Shown here in pieces: positions 1 through 4,695 of a stretch of 5,846 bases of DNA. Both the position numbers and the translations under genes were made by a program. Positions within the stretch are counted from its first letter, which is position 1. Each line of letters begins with the position of its first letter. The notes under the pieces were generated by a model. It ran no database searches. It saw only the letters and a list, made by a program, of their open reading frames with translations, and was not told where the DNA came from. Origin of the DNA: an uncultured Elusimicrobiales bacterium (GTDB lineage: Bacteria; Elusimicrobiota; Elusimicrobia; Elusimicrobiales; Elusimicrobiaceae); NCBI GenBank assembly GCA_905235355.1, contig CAJOLM010000077.1, forward strand, positions 2,640 through 8,485. The letters are read 5' to 3'.

Positions 1-4
1 TAAC

Positions 5-1585
5 TTAGAACAAGAAACCAATAGAGAGCGATGCCGCAGCGGAGTTAGGAACAGTCCTGTCGTCTATTTTGGTGGTATCGGTGCTCATGGCTCCGGCCAG
101 TTCTATATAAAAGTGCATCATATTAAGACCAATGCCTGCTGTTATAAAATCAGATATATCACTTTCAGCCAAATTGGTATTGTAGCCAACGCGTAACGGA
201 ATATGGAATTTCGGGCGATTGAATAGGTTGATTTCCATACCCAATGCCAGTTGGCGGGAATCAATGCCGGAAAGCAACGTATCATTTTCTGTTACGTCCA
301 TATCTGCTGCCACGGTAATATTTTTTATAGGATTAATAGAAGCGCCGGCACGCACTTGCGGTTTGAGCTCATATTTATTCGTGTTCCAGCGTTTGCGCAC
401 GGCAAGTGGCAGACTAGCATCGACATCCGGGCGGTCAAACTTCGGGCCGTTAATGTTTTTTGCCGTCAGGCCCACTTGCGGATTTAAGAAAATTTCTTTA
501 TCTAAGAGCTCTGAGAAATTGACAATTGCGCCTAAGTCTACCCCTAGGTTGGTAGAGTTTTTCTTGTTGTCATAGGCTTTGTCTAAAATATCTTTAATTT
601 TCTTATCATCACTTAAAATCATCACACCGCTTTGAGCCGTATAACCGGTGATGACTTTTACGTTAGCACCCAGTTTCAAACCCGGCAACACACGCGTTCC
701 ATAGCCTAGAGCTGCTTCGCCAAATGTAGCGGCATCCGCCATAGCTAAAGTTTCATTGTCTTTGTAGGAGCCGGTTGCAGTGGCTGCTTGCTTAATCACA
801 TCAGATGCACCACCCATATTGGATGAAGCGGTATTAAGAGCTTTGAGAATATCTTTTTCAGAAGCACCGCCTACAGTTATTGCTGTATTGACAAAGTCAT
901 TGACCATCTCCGTGCTGTTAGCATAGGAAGTGCCTAAGAGCGTGTTGAGGGAAGCAAATAATCCATTGTCATCAATAGCTTTTTGTAGGGCTTGGGCCGC
1001 TGATTGATATGCAGAGGGTGGTGTAGAGGTATTATTGCTAAATTGCAAGCCTGACCCACCTGGATTGAATAAAATATTTTTGGTGTCCACGACGGGGGCA
1101 ACAGCCCCTGTACCAATAGCACGTGCGCTGATAGCAAAGTTTTTAAATTTAAGGCCTAGGCCGCCGTTAGCATTTACTAAAGCCCCTGCGTTAGTGCCGA
1201 TTAATTTAGAAATGTCATTAAGGCCTTTAAAAATGGTGCTAATATTTTCGGCGGAAGCCATATCGCTGTTTTTGATAGCGTCTGCTAAGCGATTGTATTG
1301 TTTGGACATGTCTGTGAGGTCTCTAACCCCTTCCAGAACGTCTTTGGCAGCCTGAAGGTCTGCGCCTGCGCTGATGAGCAGGCCCGTTTCGTTAAGGTCA
1401 TCATCTTGTGCTAACCCGGCAGGGTTCCAATACTGGGCATCGGGTCCGTAGGCAGTAGCTACGCCTGCACCACCCATACCCATAGCGCGGGCTCCCACAA
1501 ATTGCCACGATTGCGCTTGAGCTGCCGGTATAAGAGCCGCTACAAAGGCCGCAATCATCAAGCTACGAATAGTCTGTTTAAGCAT
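5..1585 (-). CDS. Outer-membrane beta-barrel protein, TraF_2 (PF13729) family
   Basis: A 526-residue exported protein, probably an outer-membrane barrel of the family often labelled 'conjugal transfer protein TraF'. That name is historical and does not imply conjugation; the true role is unknown. Residues 1-24 are a signal peptide: basic start, hydrophobic core, cleavage expected after AQA. Residues 31-59 carry the N-terminal signature GARAMGMGGAGVA followed by YWNPAGLA, shared by TraF_2, PorV-like and UPF0164 barrels. A helical, Ala/Asn/Ser-rich region follows (about 76-135, and again 190-285), interleaved with strand-like segments. The later AADMDVTENDTL and alternating-residue strands match TraF_2 proteins as I remember them. 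The chain ends GFLF, with the terminal Phe typical of BAM-recognised barrels. The ATG at 1585 is chosen because AAGGAG lies 5 nt upstream and it begins a signal peptide. An in-frame ATG at 1639 would add 18 residues but lies upstream of the apparent -10 box. Nothing nearby is conjugation-related. Family call fairly sure, function open. Confidence 0.8.
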   Translation of the reverse strand: MLKQTIRSLMIAAFVAALIPAAQAQSWQFVGARAMGMGGAGVATAYGPDAQYWNPAGLAQDDDLNETGLLISAGADLQAAKDVLEGVRDLTDMSKQYNRLADAIKNSDMASAENISTIFKGLNDISKLIGTNAGALVNANGGLGLKFKNFAISARAIGTGAVAPVVDTKNILFNPGGSGLQFSNNTSTPPSAYQSAAQALQKAIDDNGLFASLNTLLGTSYANSTEMVNDFVNTAITVGGASEKDILKALNTASSNMGGASDVIKQAATATGSYKDNETLAMADAATFGEAALGYGTRVLPGLKLGANVKVITGYTAQSGVMILSDDKKIKDILDKAYDNKKNSTNLGVDLGAIVNFSELLDKEIFLNPQVGLTAKNINGPKFDRPDVDASLPLAVRKRWNTNKYELKPQVRAGASINPIKNITVAADMDVTENDTLLSGIDSRQLALGMEINLFNRPKFHIPLRVGYNTNLAESDISDFITAGIGLNMMHFYIELAGAMSTDTTKIDDRTVPNSAAASLSIGFLF

Positions 1586-1590
1586 GTTTT

Positions 1591-1596
1591 CTCCTT
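1591..1596 (-). promoter_or_regulatory. Ribosome-binding site of the TraF_2-family gene
   Basis: The minus strand reads AAGGAG five bases before the ATG at 1585. It decides the start in favour of the signal-peptide Met over the in-frame Met 18 codons upstream. Confidence 0.85.
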
Positions 1597-1622
1597 GTTT
1601 GGTATTTGTTACATCTGTTTTG

Positions 1623-1631
1623 ATTATACCA
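1623..1631 (-). promoter_or_regulatory. Extended -10 promoter for the TraF_2-family gene
   Basis: The minus strand reads TGGTATAAT: a consensus TATAAT box (1623-1628) preceded by the TGn extension. A poor -35 (TTGCGG, 16-nt spacer) is the best available, as is normal for extended -10 promoters. Transcription should begin near 1616, giving a leader of about 30 nt that contains the AAGGAG site. The gene can therefore be expressed separately from xerD, which ends 77 bases upstream. Seen by eye; the start point is inferred. Confidence 0.65.
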
Positions 1632-1662
1632 AAATACAATAATGCCGCAAAGACAGCTCTAT

Positions 1663-2586
1663 TCAGCTGTGCGGGTGAAATTTTTTGTGCTTGTCTTTGA
1701 GGTCAGACACGTCTAAATGAGTATAAATTTGTGTGGTGGTCAAATTGGCATGGCCGAGCATTTCCTGCAAGCTGCGCAAATCGGCTCCGCCTTGCAAGAG
1801 GTGGCTGGCAAAAGTATGGCGGAATAAGTGCGGGTGCAAGGGCTGGGAAATGCCGGCCTTGCGCCCGAGGGCTGCTAGGTCCTTCCATACGCTGATGCGG
1901 CTGATTTTTTTGCCGCGGTTATTTAAAAACAGTTCCGAGCCTACCACACTTTTACTGGCAAAATGCGCTTCGCGCACGGACAAAAAGTATTTCAGCCGCT
2001 CGCAACAGGCAGGATGCAACGGCACAAAACGCTGCTTGCCGCCTTTGCCAAAAGCCAGCACCCAGCCTTCTTTGATATCCACATTTTCAAGCTGCAAATT
2101 AATCAACTCACTCACGCGCAGCCCGGCGGCATACAATAGCTCCACAATGGTCAGGGTACGCACCTCGTCATATTTTTCCGCCGGATAAGAAAGCAGCCTC
2201 TGCATTTCTTGGCGGGAAAGTTGCTCCGGCATACGTTTGGGCAGCTTGGGGGCTTTGAGCAGGCGCGTGGGGTCCTCTTGGATGCGTCCTTCAATCAGCA
2301 AAAATTTATAAAAACATTTCACCGCTTCCAATTTGCGAAACACGCTGGCGGCAGACAGTTTTTCATTTTCGCGCAGCTGATAGGAAAAGCTATCTAAAAA
2401 TTGCGGCGGCACGGAAAGGGGGGACATTTCGTTAGCGGCGCAATAGTCCAGGTAGTGCGCCAGGTCGGACACATAGGCCTGCTGCGTATTGCGGCTGAGC
2501 TGCCGCTCCAAAGCCAAGTGGTTTTGGAACTCCTCTAAAATCGGGTCCAGCGGCGCGGGCTGTTCCTTGGTCGGGTTAGTTAACAT
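1663..2586 (-). CDS. xerD: Site-specific tyrosine recombinase, XerD-like
   Basis: A 307-residue tyrosine recombinase. In the family, XerC and XerD act at dif to resolve chromosome dimers, or serve as integrases of mobile elements. Residues about 15-105 form the SAM-like N-terminal DNA-binding domain (LALERQLSRNTQQAY). Residues about 120-300 form the catalytic domain. All six active-site residues are visible: R157 (AAGLRVSEL), K181 (GKGGKQR), H253 and R256 (HPHLFRHTFASHLL), H279 (LGH) and the nucleophile Y288 (TTTQIYTH). Their spacing equals that of E. coli XerD R148, K172, H244, R247, H270, Y279, and the C-terminus (HPHS) resembles the XerD tail (HPRA). Length is normal (about 300). XerD is preferred over XerC or a phage integrase on these grounds, but a single-Xer (XerH/XerA-like) arrangement cannot be excluded without the genome. 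The start is the only ATG near the N-terminus. It has no good Shine-Dalgarno and may be leaderless. No att or dif site is apparent beside it. Confidence 0.9.
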   Translation of the reverse strand: MLTNPTKEQPAPLDPILEEFQNHLALERQLSRNTQQAYVSDLAHYLDYCAANEMSPLSVPPQFLDSFSYQLRENEKLSAASVFRKLEAVKCFYKFLLIEGRIQEDPTRLLKAPKLPKRMPEQLSRQEMQRLLSYPAEKYDEVRTLTIVELLYAAGLRVSELINLQLENVDIKEGWVLAFGKGGKQRFVPLHPACCERLKYFLSVREAHFASKSVVGSELFLNNRGKKISRISVWKDLAALGRKAGISQPLHPHLFRHTFASHLLQGGADLRSLQEMLGHANLTTTQIYTHLDVSDLKDKHKKFHPHS

Positions 2587-2592
2587 AATATT

Positions 2593-2598
2593 ATTGTA
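2593..2598 (-). promoter_or_regulatory. Possible -10 box of xerD, implying a leaderless mRNA
   Basis: The minus strand reads TACAAT, one mismatch from TATAAT, ending six bases before the xerD ATG. Normal -10 to start-site spacing would put +1 at or next to the A of the ATG. No -35 of quality lies 16-18 nt upstream (best AAGTCA). The nearest purine run, AAGAG, is about 13 nt from the ATG, too far for a good Shine-Dalgarno. By-eye call only. Confidence 0.35.
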
Positions 2599-2671
2599 AC
2601 TCTTTTTAGGGGGCTTGACTTGTTTTTTGTTGATATAACGCAGTGTGTGATAAGGTAAAAAGGAGTCAATA

Positions 2672-2708
2672 TAAGGGCCATCCTCAATTTGTTTCAGGAT
2701 GGCCCTTA
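2672..2708 (-). terminator. Intrinsic terminator after the nucleoside symporter gene, possibly bidirectional
   Basis: A perfect 13-bp inverted repeat (2672-2684 with 2696-2708; core AAGGGCCATCCT / AGGATGGCCCTT) with an 11-nt loop lies 25 bases beyond the symporter stop codon. Both neighbouring genes read minus, so its natural role is ending the symporter transcript. The T-rich tail is mediocre on the minus strand (TTATATT, then TTTTT further on) and somewhat better on the plus strand (TTAATTTT). It may therefore work in both directions. Confidence 0.75.
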
Positions 2709-2733
2709 ATTTTCAGCGGGGGTTTTATAATAA

Positions 2734-4035
2734 CTAATTTTCTTGCGGCTTGTGTTCGTATTTAAACATAAACGCGAACAAGATCGCCACGACCAAGGAA
2801 AATCCTGCAAAGACAAACCAAGATTCCGCCCAGCCCGTTTTGATCAGTTGGGACACGTCCACCGGATATACCCCGTTTACCTTCAGCGCCGGATTGACGT
2901 GCGGATAGACCAGGCAGTTAATCACTTTCTGCGCCGCCAAAGAGCCAATCGCCGCGCCAAAGCCGTTAGTCATCAGCATAAACACACCCTGCGCGCTGGA
3001 GCGGATAGAGGGGTCCGTTTCCTGATCCACATACAAAGAGCCGGAAATATTAAAGAAGTCAAACGCCACGCCGTAGACAATCATGGACGTAATCAGCAGC
3101 AGCATACCCAGCGCGGTGGACGGATTGCCCAGGCCCAAGAAGCCAAAGCGCAGTACCCACGCCAACATACTGATCAACATTACTTTTTTAATGCCGTAGC
3201 GTTTTAAGAAGAACGGAATTAGCAAGATACACAAGGTTTCGGAAATTTGGGATAAAGACACCAGCGCGGTGGCATTGTTGGCACCCCAAGAGCCTGTGAA
3301 ACCTGCCAATTCATTAAAGCTGGTAATGAACGGCCCGGCAAAACCGTTGGTCACTTGCAAAGACATACCCAGCAGCATGGAGAAGATAAAGAAAACAGCC
3401 ATCTTTTTTTCTTTAAATAAAGCAAACGCTTTTAAGCCCAGTGCTTCAGCTAAGGATTTGGCTTCGGTCGCGCAGGTGGGGCAGTTGGGCATCGTGAAAC
3501 AATATAGACCCAAGATTAAACCCAGCACGGCGGAGAAATACCACTGGGCGTAGCTGACTTGAAATTGCGCAAAGTTGGTAATCCACATGGCCACGATAAA
3601 ACCCACCGTGCCGAACACGCGGATCGGGGGGAACACTTTTACTGTGTCTAACCCTTGCTGGCGCAGCACCGTGTAAGCCACGGAGTTGGAGAGGGCAATC
3701 GTCGGCATATAAAACGCCACGCTTAATGTGTAGCAGGCAAATAAGCTGGCAAAATCAATATGGCCTTGCGCACCAAAATATGCCGCGCCCGCCATAAATA
3801 AAGCTGCTAAAATGTGGCAAATACCCAGCAGCTTTTGTGCCGGGATCCAGTGGTCGGCCACAATGCCGATGACGGCAGGCATAAAAATAGACACAAAACC
3901 TTGTGTCGCATAAAACCAACCAATTTTATCACCCAGTCCAGCTCCCGCCAGGAAAATGCCCATAGATGTTAAATAGGCACCCCATACGGCAAACTGGAGA
4001 AAATTCATGACAGTCAAGCGTGTTTTGATATACAT
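2734..4035 (-). CDS. nupG: Nucleoside:H+ symporter, NupG family (MFS)
   Basis: A 433-residue inner-membrane transporter of the nucleoside:H+ symporter family (TC 2.A.1.10), taking up nucleosides with protons. The protein is almost wholly hydrophobic, compatible with 12 helices. It aligns with my memory of E. coli NupG from the first residue to the end: MYIKTRLTVMNFLQF matches its start, and FFIFSMLLG, LSQISET, IPFFLKRYGIKKVM, AFDFFNISGS and MTNGFG all recur. Residues I recall as lining the E. coli nucleoside pocket are kept: R139, T143, F146, Q227, N230, Q263, E266, Y321, F325. An MFS motif-A-like GIVADHW (57-63) follows helix 2. The central loop holds a CPTC (185-188) absent from E. coli NupG. 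The loop before the last helix (about 374-405) is longer than in E. coli. The ATG at 4035 is chosen by this alignment; a TTG two codons upstream is less likely. The Shine-Dalgarno is weak (GGA, 8 nt away) and lies in a potential hairpin. Divergent from yajQ. XapB-like specificity is possible. Confidence 0.9.
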   Translation of the reverse strand: MYIKTRLTVMNFLQFAVWGAYLTSMGIFLAGAGLGDKIGWFYATQGFVSIFMPAVIGIVADHWIPAQKLLGICHILAALFMAGAAYFGAQGHIDFASLFACYTLSVAFYMPTIALSNSVAYTVLRQQGLDTVKVFPPIRVFGTVGFIVAMWITNFAQFQVSYAQWYFSAVLGLILGLYCFTMPNCPTCATEAKSLAEALGLKAFALFKEKKMAVFFIFSMLLGMSLQVTNGFAGPFITSFNELAGFTGSWGANNATALVSLSQISETLCILLIPFFLKRYGIKKVMLISMLAWVLRFGFLGLGNPSTALGMLLLITSMIVYGVAFDFFNISGSLYVDQETDPSIRSSAQGVFMLMTNGFGAAIGSLAAQKVINCLVYPHVNPALKVNGVYPVDVSQLIKTGWAESWFVFAGFSLVVAILFAFMFKYEHKPQEN

Positions 4036-4040
4036 AAGCA

Positions 4041-4076
4041 ATATCCGGTCAAACAGCTACTTCCACCGGCTGATAT
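4041..4076 (-). promoter_or_regulatory. Inverted repeat in the leader of the nucleoside symporter gene
   Basis: On the minus strand ATAT-cag-CCGGT, a 15-nt loop, then ACCGGATAT can pair as a 9-bp stem with a 3-nt bulge. The stem ends five bases before the ATG at 4035. The only Shine-Dalgarno-like bases (GGA of CCGGAT) are inside the 3' arm, so the structure would hide them. It could instead be a DNA operator. The repeat is seen directly; the function is inference. Confidence 0.4.
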
Positions 4077-4144
4077 TTCTCCTATTTAAATTTCGCGGCG
4101 GCGCTTTGGCAGCATACTCCGCTACCCCCATTGTACAAAAAATA

Positions 4145-4150
4145 TATAAT
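4145..4150 (+). promoter_or_regulatory. -10 box of the yajQ operon promoter
   Basis: A perfect TATAAT lies 42 bases before the yajQ ATG, in an A/T-rich stretch. Expected transcription start is near 4157, giving a leader of about 36 nt. The -35 is unclear: TTGTAC at 4131 is too close (8-nt spacer), and CTACCC at 17 nt is a poor match. A small dyad, TATGT-gta-ACATA (4150-4162), overlaps the expected start point and might be an operator. Confidence 0.45.
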
Positions 4151-4166
4151 ATGTGTAACATACGCG

Positions 4167-4183
4167 TTGCGCAGGCAGCGCAA
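4167..4183 (+). promoter_or_regulatory. Small hairpin abutting the yajQ ribosome-binding site
   Basis: TTGCGC, loop AGGCA, GCGCAA form a perfect 6-bp GC-rich stem in the yajQ leader. Its last two bases are the first two of the AAGGAGG Shine-Dalgarno, so folding could limit or tune ribosome access. The pairing is visible; a regulatory role is inference. Confidence 0.35.
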
Positions 4184-4188
4184 GGAGG
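4182..4188 (+). promoter_or_regulatory. Ribosome-binding site of yajQ
   Basis: AAGGAGG, a near-perfect Shine-Dalgarno, sits four bases before the ATG at 4193. It fixes the yajQ start there rather than at in-frame starts upstream (4007, 4151), which have no comparable site. Confidence 0.85.
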
Positions 4189-4192
4189 AAAT

Positions 4193-4687
4193 ATGGCCGA
4201 CTATAGTTTTGATATTGTCAGCAAAGTGGATTTAAACGTAATTGCCGAGGCAGTCAGCGCCGCCGGCAAAGAAATAGCCAACCGCTATGACTTTAAGGGA
4301 ACTAACTCCAGCATTGAACTGAGTGAAAAAGAAAGCGCGCTTAATTTGCACTCCAGTGATGAATATAAAGTAGGCGCGTTGCGCGACGTGTTGTTTACGC
4401 GTCTTGCTAAACGCGGGGTGGCACTTAAAAATTTAACACAAGGCAAAGTGGAAGCGGCCCTAGGCGGTAATGCCAAGCAAAGCATTAAAATCCAGCAGGG
4501 TATCCCGTCAGAAAAAGCAAAAGAAATTTCGAAAACAATTAAAGATGCCAAGCTGAAAGTAGCGGCCTCTATCCAAGGCGACCAGCTGCGCGTATCTTCT
4601 AAATCTAAAGACGAACTGCAGGCCACGCAAGCATTGCTGCGCGAGAAGGACTTTGGTCTGGAGCTGCAGTTTACCAATTACAGATAG
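4193..4687 (+). CDS. yajQ: YajQ family nucleotide / cyclic di-GMP-binding protein
   Basis: A 164-residue cytoplasmic protein of the YajQ family (formerly UPF0234), close to the 163 residues of E. coli YajQ. The family has two ferredoxin-like domains. In Xanthomonas and Pseudomonas members bind cyclic di-GMP and act on gene expression; other work links YajQ to nucleic-acid binding. Visible signatures are SFDIVSKVDL (5-14), RYDFKG (31-36), then the second-domain block QQGIPSEKAKEI (101-112), TIKDAKLKVAASIQGDQLRV (115-134) and SKSKDELQA (136-144), ending LQFTNYR. The ATG at 4193 is preferred because the protein then begins just before the conserved first strand and a strong Shine-Dalgarno precedes it. 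The reading frame is open back to 4007, but that extension has no family resemblance and overlaps the divergent symporter gene. It is followed after 8 bases by a secreted TPR gene, surely co-transcribed. Family assignment is firm; the ligand in this organism is unknown. Confidence 0.93.
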   Translation: MADYSFDIVSKVDLNVIAEAVSAAGKEIANRYDFKGTNSSIELSEKESALNLHSSDEYKVGALRDVLFTRLAKRGVALKNLTQGKVEAALGGNAKQSIKIQQGIPSEKAKEISKTIKDAKLKVAASIQGDQLRVSSKSKDELQATQALLREKDFGLELQFTNYR

Positions 4688-4690
4688 GAG
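4686..4690 (+). promoter_or_regulatory. Ribosome-binding site overlapping the yajQ stop codon
   Basis: AGGAG shares its first two bases with the TAG stop of yajQ and lies five bases before the ATG at 4696. A ribosome ending yajQ would stand on the site, which points to translational coupling of the two genes. Confidence 0.75.
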
Positions 4691-4695
4691 CAGAC

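Noticed and set aside
5..1585. Conjugation locus suggested by the TraF name
   Set aside because: The TraF_2 label is used for a broad barrel family; no other transfer, relaxase or type IV secretion gene is present in the window.
1653..1670. Small inverted repeat ACAGCT/AGCTGT at the xerD stop codon as a terminator
   Set aside because: Only six base pairs, overlapping the stop codon, with a weak T-run (CTTT) behind it; too feeble to call.
1733..2188. Open frame of 151 codons on the plus strand
   Set aside because: Lies wholly antisense within the well-supported xerD gene, has no recognisable domain and a composition expected from an antisense shadow.
1663..2586. Integrase marking an integrated mobile element
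   Set aside because: The protein matches chromosomal XerD in motif spacing and tail, and there is no tRNA, flanking direct repeat or cargo gene beside it.
2743..3207. Open frame of 154 codons on the plus strand, rich in Arg, His and Gln
   Set aside because: Antisense to the conserved symporter gene; the Arg/His/Gln bias is the usual reverse reading of hydrophobic membrane-protein codons, and no family is recognisable.
4139..4166. dif-like look of the A/T-rich stretch and ACATACGCG upstream of yajQ
   Set aside because: Compared by eye with the E. coli dif arms it matches only part of one arm and the central spacing is off; it is better explained as a promoter region.
4007..4192. In-frame 62-codon N-terminal extension of yajQ
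   Set aside because: Not part of the family's normal length; it starts inside the divergent symporter gene, spans the TATAAT box, and lacks a Shine-Dalgarno, whereas 4193 has AAGGAGG.
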